Shown here piece by piece: positions 35,478 to 44,157 of a stretch of DNA of 64,000 nt. The stretch comes from Priestia abyssalis (GTDB lineage Bacteria; Bacillota; Bacilli; Bacillales; Bacillaceae_H). Made by a program: the position numbers and the translations under genes. The stretch is from contig NZ_KV917369.1 in the NCBI RefSeq assembly GCF_002019595.1, forward strand, positions 1,388,417-1,452,416. Reading direction: 5' to 3'. The notes beneath the pieces were generated by a model that was not told the origin of the DNA, did not search any database, and saw only the letters and a list, made by a program, of their open reading frames with translations. The stretch's first letter is position 1. Every line of letters starts with the position of its first letter.

Positions 35478-36122
35478 ATGTGTAGATCTATTTTCTTCAA
35501 GATACCTCAATTGTTTATAGGTACCATTCTCACTTTAATTATGGGAACAGTTAAATTTAAATGGTATCTTCCAGAATTATCAGCTGTCCTCATTATGATG
35601 ATGATTGTCATAGGTTTAGTAAACAAGCTTACTTTTGCTCAAATTGCAGATACTTTTATAGAAGCATGTAAAACTATGGTATTTGCTGCTCTCATTATTG
35701 GTCTAGCTAATGCTATATTAGTTGTTTTTCAAGAAGGGCACATTATCGATACACTTGTACATGCTATGGCCTATGTTATAAAGGACTTATCGCCTTGGAT
35801 TTCTGCAAGCTCTATGGTCATTGGACAAACTTTACTTAATTTATTTATTCCTTCAGCAACTGCCGCGGCAGCGATTTCAATGCCCATTATGACGCCGCTA
35901 GCAGATCTTGTCGATTTGAATCGCCAAATTGCCGTTCTAGCTTTTCAATTTGGAGACGGATTTGCAAATATGTTTTGGCCTCATACTGTTGCTGTTATAT
36001 GCGGGATTGCCTGCATGCCAATTGATCGTTGGTATAAATTTTTATGGCCGCTTTTCCTTTTAATTCTGAGCTTGGAGATCATATTTGTTATCATTGCAGT
36101 AGCTATTAATTATGGACCGTAA
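35478..36122 (+). pseudogene. YfcC-family C4-dicarboxylate/dipeptide-type carrier, N-terminally truncated
   Basis: The 214 codons correspond only to the C-terminal half of a YfcC-type carrier (usual length ~470): ELSAVLIMMMIVIGLV, FIEACKTMVFAALIIGLANAI, NLFIPSATAAAAISMPIMTPLADLVDLNRQIAVLAFQFGDG and a final TM helix. The first ~250 residues are absent; the initial codons before GTILTLIMG show no similarity. It is immediately followed by the pepD gene (no gap), as expected from an original carrier-peptidase operon. No transport function is likely unless the fragment is used otherwise. Confidence 0.7.
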
Positions 36123-36137
36123 TTGAACGGTGAAAGG

Positions 36138-37631
36138 ATGATCAACTTGTATAATAGTTTAGAAGAATTAAAAAAACATCGAGTCTTTTACTATTTTTCA
36201 GAAATATCAAATATCCCTAGAGGTTCTGGCAATGAGAAAGCGATCAGCGATTATTTAGTTAGCTTTGGAAAAGAACGCAATTTAGAGGTCATACAGGATG
36301 AAGCATTCAATGTCATTATAAAAAAGAAAGCTGCACCTGGATATGAGAATATACCAACCGTCATTATCCAAGGGCATATGGATATGGTTTGTGAAAAGAA
36401 TAAAGGGACTCTTCATGATTTTGAAAAAGATCCACTTCAATTAAGAATTGTAGGAGATATGCTATATGCAACAGATACCACATTAGGTGCTGATAATGGA
36501 ATTGCAGTAGCCTATGCCCTTGCTTTATTAGATTCAGATGAAATCCCTCATCCTTCCCTTGAAGTTGTTATCACAACAGAAGAAGAAACCACTATGGGGG
36601 GAGCTTTAGCTGTTGATCCTGCTAACCTTGACGGTAAAATTCTCATTAATATTGATTCAGAAGAAGATAATAAGTTATTAGTAAGCAGTGCAGGCGGGAT
36701 AAAAGTAATCCAAACTCTTCCGATAGTTTGGCAAGAGGCCCCTAAGGACGTATCGGCTTATTGTATTAGCGTCAGAGGATTAAAGGGAGGACATTCTGGT
36801 ATATCTATCAATAAGGGAAGGGGTAATTCCAATAAAATAATAGGTCGGTTATTATACGATTTGTTAGCTAAATGCCCTTATTTTATTCAACAAATCAATG
36901 GTGGTGTAGCAGTAAATGCCATTCCTCGTGAAGCTGATGCAATTATTTTGCTTCATTCAGATAATGTTGAGAAACTAGAAAATAAAATTGACGAGTGGAA
37001 TGTTATTTTAAAAAACGAGCTGCAAACTTCTGACCCGGATGTATATATAAGGCTTGAAAACATAAAGTTTGATTTTACCAAGGTTTTTTCAGAAGAAACA
37101 ATGCATAAGGCAATTACCTCTCTGATGTTAATTCCAAACGGTATTCAAAGCATGAGTATGGAGATAGAAGGGTTGGTCGAAAGCTCAACTAACTTAGGAG
37201 TTGTTACAACAGTAGATACAGAAATAAAGTTTGAAAGTGATACGAGAAGTTCGGTAAAAAGTCTAAAGTACAATATAGTGAATAAAGCCAAAATAGTAGC
37301 AGATACACTGGGGTGCCAATTTACTACCGAATGCAATTATCCAGAATGGCCATATAATCCTAACTCAAACATCCGAAAGTTATTTGAAAAAATTTATAAG
37401 AAAAAACATGGTACTGATATTGAGATTATCGCAGTGCATGCTGGAATTGAGTGCGGTATCTTTATCGAGAAAATTCCTGGATTAGATGCTATTTCGATTG
37501 GTCCTGATATGTACAATGTTCATACTCCCGATGAACATTTAAATATACCTTCTACGATGAATAATTGGAAATATTTCCTTTCAGTACTAAAAGAAATGAA
37601 ATCATTTAATTGGAAGGAAAATAGTATGTAG
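36138..37631 (+). CDS. pepD: Aminoacyl-histidine dipeptidase (PepD, M20C)
   Basis: A 497-residue M20C metallodipeptidase. Zinc-ligand blocks: IIQGHMDMVCEK (His/Asp), TLGADNGIAVAYAL (Asp) and TTEEETTMGGA (Glu base), then NIDSEE, RGLKGGHSGI and the final AVHAGIECGIF...IGPDMYNVHTPDEHL. It splits Xaa-His and other dipeptides in the cytosol. Start uncertain: ATG 36138 is used here, but AAAGGATGATC followed by TTG at 36147 would be an equally good initiation site. Confidence 0.9.
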   Translation: MINLYNSLEELKKHRVFYYFSEISNIPRGSGNEKAISDYLVSFGKERNLEVIQDEAFNVIIKKKAAPGYENIPTVIIQGHMDMVCEKNKGTLHDFEKDPLQLRIVGDMLYATDTTLGADNGIAVAYALALLDSDEIPHPSLEVVITTEEETTMGGALAVDPANLDGKILINIDSEEDNKLLVSSAGGIKVIQTLPIVWQEAPKDVSAYCISVRGLKGGHSGISINKGRGNSNKIIGRLLYDLLAKCPYFIQQINGGVAVNAIPREADAIILLHSDNVEKLENKIDEWNVILKNELQTSDPDVYIRLENIKFDFTKVFSEETMHKAITSLMLIPNGIQSMSMEIEGLVESSTNLGVVTTVDTEIKFESDTRSSVKSLKYNIVNKAKIVADTLGCQFTTECNYPEWPYNPNSNIRKLFEKIYKKKHGTDIEIIAVHAGIECGIFIEKIPGLDAISIGPDMYNVHTPDEHLNIPSTMNNWKYFLSVLKEMKSFNWKENSM

Positions 37632-37639
37632 GAAAGAGG

Positions 37640-38340
37640 CTCGAAAAATGGTTCTGGTGCAAAAACTATTTGATGGAGACATAGAACCTACATGGCCTGT
37701 TCAATGACAGATTATGATGCCATCCCAAACAGCTTCCTCATTAAAGTAAGTTTTTTCTCTTGTTTTCACGGTATTTCAAATTTCTTTAAATAAACATCTT
37801 GTAGATTGACAGTCTTGAATTTCTATATTGGAGGAGGGCAGACTAAACTGGCACCTATGTCAAGGACACTATAAAAAAAGAGATTAAGCAGCTGAAGTGG
37901 CCCCTAATTTTGGATACATACTACTCTCGGCTCATTATTTCATAGAATTGCTTTTTATTTTAAGTGAGGCAAGAAAATCATCTTGTCTCATACTCTCACT
38001 TCTTTAATCGTTAGCTCTTCTGTTTGGTTTCGTTGATAAAATTCATTTGGTGCGAAATCTAAAATACTCGAATGGATTCTTCGATTGTTGTAGAAATCCA
38101 TGTATTCAGCCACCTCATGATACGCATCTGCGCAGGAATGAAAAGCTGCTGGGTTAGAAAGAGAAGGATATGAGTTTAAATTAAATAATATAGAAGAAGC
38201 TCTTCAGCAAATACTTAAAAGTACAAGTTAGGGGTTTACACAGGCAGACATGAGTAATTAAATAAAATTTTTTAATGAAGTAAGTGATCATTACGATATT
38301 TTATCAAATGATTGAATGCTCATTTGATAAGGTTTCGGTA
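37640..38340. other. Decayed intergenic region with gene fragments
   Basis: About 700 bases without an intact gene. Minus strand ~38004-38127 encodes AEYMDFYNNRRIHSSILDF followed by PNEFYQRNQTEEL, the C-terminal tail of an IS3/IS150-type transposase. Plus strand ~38155-38230 reads LEREGYEFKLNNIEEALQQI, the end of an unidentified gene. The rest, including 37680-38000, shows nothing recognisable. Confidence 0.6.
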
Positions 38341-38349
38341 TTTATAGTA

Positions 38350-38372
38350 AAATGAATGATAATCAGTCTTTG
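38350..38372 (+). promoter_or_regulatory. TetR-type operator 2, before the tetR gene, with promoter
   Basis: Promoter TTGATA (38324-38329), 18 bp, TAAAAT (38348-38353). The dyad AAATGA-N-TGA-N3-TCA-N-TC follows, with two mismatches at the 3' end (CTTTG). Autorepression is the natural reading; a weaker site here would allow basal repressor levels. Confidence 0.8.
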
Positions 38373-38386
38373 ATGGGGGTAGGAAT

Positions 38387-38965
38387 TTGACAACAAACGC
38401 AAATGATAAGTACAGTAAAATTCTGCAAGCTGCGATTGAGATTATATCAGAAAAAGGACTTAACAAAACAGTCATTTCTGATATTGTGAAAAAAGCTGGA
38501 GTGGCTCAAGGTACATTTTATTTATATTTTAACTCTAAAAATGCTTTAATTCCTGCAATAGCTGAAAACTTGCTTACCACTACATTAAAAAAGATAAAGA
38601 AAAGGGTAACGGGTAAGGAGGATTTTTGGAGTCAATTAAAAGTTTATATCGATGAGACATATAGCATTACCGATGAATATAAAGATGTTTTGATTCTCTG
38701 CTATTCTGGATTTGCTTTTGATTATTCAATGGAAACATGGGAAAACGTTTATCAGCCATATTATGAATGGTTTGAAGAGATATTGCACAGAGCCATTGAA
38801 AAAAATGATATTACACCTGATATTAATGTGAAATGGACGGCGAAGACGATCATTAATCTCGTGGAAAATGCCGCTGAACGCTTTTATATTGCAAAGGATC
38901 AGGATATCACTCTTGAAGAGTCACAAAATCAATTGTTTAGGTTTTTACACAGGTCGCTATCCTAA
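38387..38965 (+). CDS. TetR-family repressor
   Basis: A 192-residue TetR protein. N-terminal HTH: SKILQAAIEIISEKGLNKTVISDIVKKAGVAQGTFYLYFNSKNALI, with the GTFYLYF recognition signature. The C-terminal ligand domain is helical (WENVYQPYYEWFEEIL, KWTAKTIINLVENAAERFY) and lacks known family features. TTG start with GGGGGTAGGA upstream. The dyad in its own promoter also precedes the agmatinase-family gene and pdxS, so it probably regulates all three; a nitrogen or polyamine ligand is a guess. Confidence 0.88.
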   Translation: MTTNANDKYSKILQAAIEIISEKGLNKTVISDIVKKAGVAQGTFYLYFNSKNALIPAIAENLLTTTLKKIKKRVTGKEDFWSQLKVYIDETYSITDEYKDVLILCYSGFAFDYSMETWENVYQPYYEWFEEILHRAIEKNDITPDINVKWTAKTIINLVENAAERFYIAKDQDITLEESQNQLFRFLHRSLS

Positions 38966-39000
38966 TTTATCCCGCATTAACGGGCAGTAAGACCCACGCT
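38966..39000 (+). repeat. Short ~50-bp repeat, copy 3 (partial)
   Basis: TTTATCCCGCATTAACGGGC, then AGTAAGACCCACGC, after which similarity ends and unrelated sequence follows. It abuts the tetR stop. Confidence 0.7.
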
Positions 39001-39059
39001 TCAAGATTTGAGAGGTCTAAGCGAGGGATAACTGCCCTCATTTCAGACATAAATTCGTA

Positions 39060-39107
39060 TTGAAAGTTCCGAATCTCCAGTGTAAAATGAATGATAGTCA
39101 GTCATTT
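39060..39107 (+). promoter_or_regulatory. pdxS promoter with TetR-type operator 3
   Basis: TTGAAA (39060-39065), 17 bp, TAAAAT (39083-39088); the dyad at 39085-39107 is identical to operator 1 and overlaps the -10. It implies repression of pdxS by the TetR protein next door. A leader of about 160 bases follows before the ATG, with no evident structure. Confidence 0.82.
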
Positions 39108-39264
39108 TTTGTTTGGTACACTAAAAAGGAAGTGATAAAACGAGCCATCTGTAGAAAAGCTAATAATGTTAAGAATAACTGGTACCAGCAATAAATCGGT
39201 TATTTTCTTGCTGGAAATATTAAAAACCTAAAAGATCTTAATCTTATTTTGGAGGTAATGGATA

Positions 39265-40149
39265 ATGAGTAATACAGGTACTGATCGTGTTAAACGTGGA
39301 ATGGCAGAAATGCAAAAAGGCGGCGTTATTATGGACGTTGTCAATGCAGAACAAGCAAAAATTGCAGAGGAAGCAGGAGCAGTAGCAGTTATGGCCCTAG
39401 AGAGAGTTCCGGCAGATATCCGTGCAGCTGGCGGAGTTGCACGGATGGCGGATCCTACAATTGTAGAAGAAGTAATGGGTGCAGTCTCTATTCCAGTAAT
39501 GGCAAAAGCACGTATCGGTCATATCGTGGAAGCGCGTGTATTAGAGGCGCTTGGCGTTGATTATATCGATGAAAGTGAAGTATTAACACCCGCAGATGAA
39601 GAGTATCATCTTAATAAAAGTACATTTACCGTTCCGTTCGTTTGCGGATGCCGTGACTTAGGAGAAGCTGCTCGCCGTATTGGAGAAGGTGCATCCATGC
39701 TTCGTACGAAAGGTGAACCTGGAACAGGCAATATCGTAGAAGCAGTACGCCATATGCGCAAAGTTAATGCTCAAGTGCGTAAATTAGTACATATGAGCGA
39801 AGATGAAATTATGACCGAAGCAAAATTGTTGGGTGCTCCATATGAGATTTTACTTCAGATTAAACGCGAAGGACGTTTGCCGGTTGTGAACTTCGCTGCA
39901 GGCGGAGTAGCGACACCTGCAGATGCAGCTTTAATGATGCAATTAGGTGCTGATGGTGTATTCGTAGGCTCTGGTATCTTCAAATCAGAGAATCCGGCTA
40001 AATTTGCCCGTGCCATTGTAGAAGCAACGACTCATTATGAAGACTATGAGTTAATTGCCCAGCTTTCCAAAGGCTTAGGAACAGCCATGAAAGGAATTGA
40101 GATTTCCACATTGTTACCAGAACACCGTATGCAAGAGCGCGGGTGGTAA
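39265..40149 (+). CDS. pdxS: Pyridoxal 5'-phosphate synthase subunit PdxS
   Basis: A 294-residue PdxS (SNZ/PDX1) barrel: [126 protein letters not shown]. It makes PLP from ribose 5-phosphate, glyceraldehyde 3-phosphate and ammonia. The glutaminase PdxT that normally follows is missing; the stop is followed by a terminator. So this is probably a second copy used with free ammonia or with a PdxT from elsewhere. GGAGGT precedes the ATG. Confidence 0.95.
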   Translation: MSNTGTDRVKRGMAEMQKGGVIMDVVNAEQAKIAEEAGAVAVMALERVPADIRAAGGVARMADPTIVEEVMGAVSIPVMAKARIGHIVEARVLEALGVDYIDESEVLTPADEEYHLNKSTFTVPFVCGCRDLGEAARRIGEGASMLRTKGEPGTGNIVEAVRHMRKVNAQVRKLVHMSEDEIMTEAKLLGAPYEILLQIKREGRLPVVNFAAGGVATPADAALMMQLGADGVFVGSGIFKSENPAKFARAIVEATTHYEDYELIAQLSKGLGTAMKGIEISTLLPEHRMQERGW

Positions 40150-40180
40150 TAACCAAACAGTGACCGATCACACTATATAT

Positions 40181-40215
40181 AAAAACGCCTTAAATTAATT
40201 TTTAAGGCGTTTTTA
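40181..40215 (+). terminator. Terminator of pdxS
   Basis: AAAAACGCCTTAAA / TTTAAGGCGTTTTT hairpin, with T tract. Confidence 0.9.
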
Positions 40216-40478
40216 TATGTTCATAGAGTTTGTTGGCATAGATATTGCGAGTATTTTATGGTGACATCTAAATATTGATTGGAGGTGGAAAGTAGAAATA
40301 GAAAATGTAATCGCTTTCCTTATTGCGAACGAAGATATTGTACAGCTTTTTAATTTAATAAATCAATACATATTGGATTTTTAGAAGCTTTTTCGTTCCA
40401 ATGAAGATTCACTCAAAGGATTAATTACTTCCTGGATATGTCTTATAAAGTTATCCAGTTACTGGAAAAAAGAGTCGC

Positions 40479-40600
40479 ATGTTAACGACTTTAACGCTGG
40501 ATTTCCATATTATTTTCGCAACGATTGGCGTCGGAGTGCCGGTCATGATTTCGATTGCGGAGTTGATCGGTATTAAAAAGCCGATTTATCATCAGAAGCA
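40479..40600 (+). pseudogene. Cytochrome bd oxidase subunit I (CydA) N-terminal fragment
   Basis: The codons from ATG 40479 read LTLDFHIIFATIGVGVPVMI then SIAELIGIKK, the first TM helix region of CydA with its conserved His. After KKPIYH the similarity ends and the frame enters unrelated sequence. No further heme-ligand regions exist. Confidence 0.65.
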
Positions 40601-40760
40601 GCGACAACGATTTTACAAACATATCCCAATCTTAAAGGTATATTTGCCACCACTGATCAATTAGCTTTAGAAGCATTAAAAGTAATAGAGGAAAAAAAGT
40701 TGATAGTGGAATCGACATCATCACGAAGGATAATGAGAAAGATAAATTAGATTTTCTGGA
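40600..40760 (+). pseudogene. Fragment of a sugar-binding-type ABC solute receptor
   Basis: In the frame following the CydA fragment, the block ATTILQTYPNLKGIFATTDQ and LALEALKVIEEKK matches the RbsB-type pattern (A-x-x-x-L-x-x-P-x-I-x-G-I-F-x-x-x-D-x-x-A). It is truncated on both sides. The two fragments are joined with no gap, evidence of recombination between decayed genes. Confidence 0.5.
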
Positions 40761-40803
40761 AAAAAGAGTACATTGAAAGATTCTAATGCAGGATTTAATA
40801 ATT

Positions 40804-40819
40804 TATGCATTTTTGCATA
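40804..40819 (+). promoter_or_regulatory. Orphan activator-site-like inverted repeat
   Basis: TATGCATTTTTGCATA, identical to that at 23036, with matching flanks (AATTTATGC before, GACTTT after). It lies 257 bases before the decayed -24/-12 promoter and no longer serves a gene. Confidence 0.6.
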
Positions 40820-41075
40820 GACTTTGACGTCTTTCCATATAGCCAATGAGTTACTACGCGGAAAAGATATAGGGAATCGGCATAAGGTTGCATGGTTCGT
40901 TGTATTTCATTACATTCAATTTTCGCGGATCCAATAAAAACAGTCAAAACCTTTTTTACGTAAGGAACAGCCAAAAATTTGAGAGGAAAATTGTGCACTT
41001 TTCATGAGTTGGAGAAGGTATGCTGAGCATTGTTCAGCATGCTTTTTTAGCGATAATCCCTATAGTTTTAAAAAA

Positions 41076-41150
41076 ATGGCACAGAATTTGCATATATAAA
41101 AATGAAAAGACCGACTAGGGAGGGAAAAGAAAGATAATCGATACAACAAA
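41076..41150 (+). pseudogene. Decayed copy of the aldehyde dehydrogenase promoter and first codons
   Basis: ATGGCACAGAATTTGCA, with the -24/-12 pattern, followed by AAAATGAAAAGACCGAC, GGGAGGGAAAAG and ATAATCGATACAACAAA. This lines up base by base with 23103-23180, but the start codon has become ATA, and it breaks off after about five codons into repeat E. Confidence 0.75.
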
Positions 41151-41152
41151 GC

Positions 41153-41236
41153 TGAATAAACCCACATTACGAATTTGACATGAGCAAAAAAGCCTATGTC
41201 GAATTCACGATCTTTGTGATCTATTCAAGTTGCAGA
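41153..41236 (+). repeat. TATATA-bounded hairpin repeat, copy E (degenerate)
   Basis: AAACCCACATTACGAATTTG, then ACATGAGC-AAAAAA-GCCTATGT hairpin core and the tail TGATCTATTCAAGTTGC. Both ends are lost. Confidence 0.6.
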
Positions 41237-41269
41237 GCAAAAAGGTCATAATCAACATAAAATGAAATA

Positions 41270-41605
41270 ATGAATGTTAAAACCTTCATGGGTTTATATA
41301 AAGAAAAGGGGGAGACAGGATTGCAAGAATCCGTGCATGGAGCCAAAATGGTGAATCTGCAAGTGTTCAACGCCAGTGATGGCAAACTGGCTATAGAGCT
41401 TGGAGACGATGAACAGTTTTGGAGGTTGGCTGTTCTGCTTGATAAAAAGGAATTAGTGCAATCGGAGCGTTTTAAAACAAATTCAGCCCGGCTGCAACAT
41501 AAGGACGAGTTAGTTAAAATCATTGAAAAACAACTGAAAACGAAAAGCAAAAATACGTGGAAACAGCTTCTGAACTTAGAAGGTATTCAAAATAACGCTG
41601 TATAA
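41270..41605 (+). pseudogene. CoA-transferase (CaiB/BaiF family III) C-terminal fragment
   Basis: The frame contains FNASDGKLAIELGDDEQFWRL, then LVQSERFKTNSARLQHKDEL and KNTWKQLLN. This is the family III pattern (F-x-x-x-DG-x-L-x-I...W-x-x-L...D-x-RF-x-TN-x-R...). Only ~90 codons of a ~400-residue enzyme are left, and the start is not natural. It ends at repeat F. Confidence 0.6.
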
Positions 41606-41607
41606 AG

Positions 41608-41763
41608 CTATGTAGATCGATTTAGAAAATTTGACATGACCAAAGAACGGCCATGTCAAATTTTCTAGACCTTTGTGGGTTGATTCAAGTGATCTGGATA
41701 ATCGATTGTGAATCCCTTTTGATGGAATGAAACGTGTTGAATTATTAAGTGGAGTATATATAG
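41608..41763 (+). repeat. TATATA-bounded hairpin repeat, copy F
   Basis: TAGATCGATTTAG, hairpin arms AAAATTTGACATG / CATGTCAAATTTT around CCAAAGAACGG, then TTCAAGTGATCTGGATAATC and the end GTGGAGTATATATAG. TTTGAC/GTCAAA replaces TTCGAC/GTCGAA of other copies. It stands directly before the argS T-box leader. Confidence 0.88.
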
Positions 41764-41814
41764 AAGGTTTCACTTGATCATTATTTTCATATTCAAAAAA
41801 TATAAGATTTGGTG

Positions 41815-42049
41815 ATTGGGAGAGTACTTAATCCGTGTAAAGGTTTAGCGATCCGGGATGGTGAAAGCCGGAACTTTATCGTTAAGGAAGCGCACCCATG
41901 AAAAGGATTACTGAAAACTAAAGTAAGTAATGCCCGGAGAACATCCGTTATCATGATGCAAGCGGCCTTATCGTGATCGATAGGCAACAAGAGTGGTACC
42001 GCGGGAAGTGAAGATTCTCGTCTCTTTGAAGAGGCGGGAGCTTTTTTAT
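41815..42049 (+). promoter_or_regulatory. T-box leader of argS
   Basis: A typical T-box leader: GGGAGAGTA near the start (specifier-loop side), then a complex stem I region, the T-box AGTGGTACCGCG at 41992-42003, and the terminator GACGAGAATC-like arm with GATTCTCGTCTC...GAGGCGGGAGC and TTTTTT. It senses uncharged tRNA; since argS follows, tRNA-Arg is expected. I could not place the specifier codon with certainty. Confidence 0.9.
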
Positions 42050-42075
42050 TTAAATAAAGACTGGAGGAGCAAAAA

Positions 42076-43770
42076 ATGTTAAAAGATTATATTGTGAAGG
42101 GGTTATGTCAACATGTACCTATTTCGGAACAAAAAATTCAAGAGCTTTTAGAAATACCTCCAAATGAGGAATTAGGGGACGTAGCTTTCCCTTGTTTCTT
42201 TCTTGCAAAAGAGTGGAGAAAATCTCCTCAATTGATTGCTCAAGAGTTAGCGGACAACGTTTGTATACCTGATGTTGAAACGAAAGCAATGGGACCATAT
42301 TTAAATTTCTTTTTCCATAAAGGTACATATGGGAAAAAACTGCTTTCTAATGCTTACAGCCCAAGCTTTTTACATATTAATGTCGGACAAGGAAAACGCA
42401 TTATCATCGATATGTCTTCTCCAAATATTGCTAAACCATTTGGAATTGGGCACTTAAGATCTACCATGATTGGAAATGCTTTATATCATCTATATAAAAA
42501 AGTAGGCTACGAACCTGTTCGAGTCAACCACTTGGGAGACTGGGGAACTCAGTTTGGGAAACAGATGTCAGCCTATAAAAGATGGGGAAATCCAGAACTC
42601 ATTCAACAAGACCCTATCAGACGATTTTTTGATCTTTATGTTAAATTCCACGAGGAGGCTGAAAAGGATCCGGCATTAAAAGATGAAGCAAGAAAATGGT
42701 TTGCCAAACTGGAAAAAGGGGATAAAGAAGCGCGTGAGCTCTGGGATTACTTCGTGAGAGAAAGTCTTAAGGAATTTAAAAGAATGTACGAAAAGCTGGG
42801 TGTGGAGTTCGAGTATTATTTGGGGGAAAGCTTCTATAACGATAAAATGGGAGCGGTGGTGGAAGAATTAACAGAGAAAGGGCTATTAGAAGAAAGTGAC
42901 GGGGCTTATGTGGTACGTCTGGATGAAGAAGAGATTCCTCCATGCATGATTCTAAAATCTGACGGCTCGACTATTTACGCAACAAGAGACCTCGCAACAG
43001 CTCTTTATAGACATGATGAGCTTAAGGGAGATCGCTTAGTTTACGTAGTTGGTGCAGAACAGTCTTTACACTTTAAACAAGTGTTCAGTGTATTAGAAAA
43101 AATGGGCCGCTCTTGGGCAAGAGATTGTGAGCATATTCCATTCGGTTTAATGAGATTAGAAGGTAAGAAAATGTCAACAAGAAGAGGACGTGTCATTACC
43201 TTAGAAGAAGTGTTAAACGAAGCTGTAGACAGAGCGAAAGAACTGATTGAAGAGAAAAATCCTCATTTACAGAATAAAGAAGAAGTAGCACAGGCTATGG
43301 GAATCGGTGCTATTATCTTTGGAGATTTAAAGCATAATCGTCTGAATGAAGTGAATTTTTCATTAGAGGAAGCTCTTAACTTTGAGGGGGATACAGGTCC
43401 TTATGTACAGTATACGTATGCCCGAATCCAAAGTATAAAAGAAAAATCGACGTTGAAAAGCTATGGAATAGAAAACCTTGCTGTTATAAGCGAACAGTAT
43501 TTAAATCAAAAAGAAACATGGAGTTTGTTAAAAGAAGTTATCCAGTATCCATCTATCCTGGAGCGTGCCGCAGCTCAAAATGAACCTTCTATTTTGGCGA
43601 GATATTTGCTGGACCTTTGTAAGCAGTTCAATAAGTTCTATCAACAGAACCGTATCCTTGTCGAGAATGAGCAAGAGATGAAAACGAAGTTGATGGCAGC
43701 CCAAGCTGTAGGGGAAATTATTCAAGATGGCCTTTCCATTTTAGGGTTAAAAGTACCGAATAAAATGTAA
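42076..43770 (+). CDS. argS: Arginyl-tRNA synthetase (T-box-controlled)
   Basis: A 564-residue class I synthetase charging tRNA-Arg. N-terminal additional domain ~1-100; HIGH-type motif SSPNIAKPFGIGHLRSTMIGNAL; VNHLGDWGTQFGK; AEQ block VVGAEQSLHFKQVF; KMS-type motif EGKKMSTRRG; the C-terminal DALR-like domain contains ARIQSIKEK and SILARYLLDLCKQFNKFY. ATG preceded by GGAGG. Bacilli often have a second argS controlled by T-box, used in arginine shortage; whether another exists here is outside the window. A degenerate piece of an argS is also at 27797. Confidence 0.93.
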   Translation: MLKDYIVKGLCQHVPISEQKIQELLEIPPNEELGDVAFPCFFLAKEWRKSPQLIAQELADNVCIPDVETKAMGPYLNFFFHKGTYGKKLLSNAYSPSFLHINVGQGKRIIIDMSSPNIAKPFGIGHLRSTMIGNALYHLYKKVGYEPVRVNHLGDWGTQFGKQMSAYKRWGNPELIQQDPIRRFFDLYVKFHEEAEKDPALKDEARKWFAKLEKGDKEARELWDYFVRESLKEFKRMYEKLGVEFEYYLGESFYNDKMGAVVEELTEKGLLEESDGAYVVRLDEEEIPPCMILKSDGSTIYATRDLATALYRHDELKGDRLVYVVGAEQSLHFKQVFSVLEKMGRSWARDCEHIPFGLMRLEGKKMSTRRGRVITLEEVLNEAVDRAKELIEEKNPHLQNKEEVAQAMGIGAIIFGDLKHNRLNEVNFSLEEALNFEGDTGPYVQYTYARIQSIKEKSTLKSYGIENLAVISEQYLNQKETWSLLKEVIQYPSILERAAAQNEPSILARYLLDLCKQFNKFYQQNRILVENEQEMKTKLMAAQAVGEIIQDGLSILGLKVPNKM

Positions 43771-43906
43771 GGTATATGGAAAAGAAAAATGGCACCAGGA
43801 ATTCAAAATGTATGAAGAAATTTTTGGTTTGGTGTAAAAAACTAATAGTGCTCCCTCAAAAAGTTGAGGGCTTTACAGATTCTATTAAAAGCAGTTTCTT
43901 GCAATG

Positions 43907-43944
43907 AAAGGATGAGATTTTATAAAGAAATCTTATCCTTTTTT
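43907..43944 (+). terminator. Terminator after argS
   Basis: AAAGGATGAGATTT / AAATCTTATCCTTT arms with a T tract. Confidence 0.85.
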
Positions 43945-44157
43945 CTATTTAGAACTATATATTAGTTACAAATCCAATAACCAAATAATCAATAAGATAA
44001 GTTTTTTACTCCATAAAAATTCGTTTCATGATAACAGCTGGAATCTTTTTGTGGCCAGTCCGTTCTCCCTACAATAATAAAAAGATGTTATAATTATTTG
44101 AAAGTTTGAAAAATGATCTCTCTTAACATGAAAGCTAATACAGAAGGAGGGAGTTAA

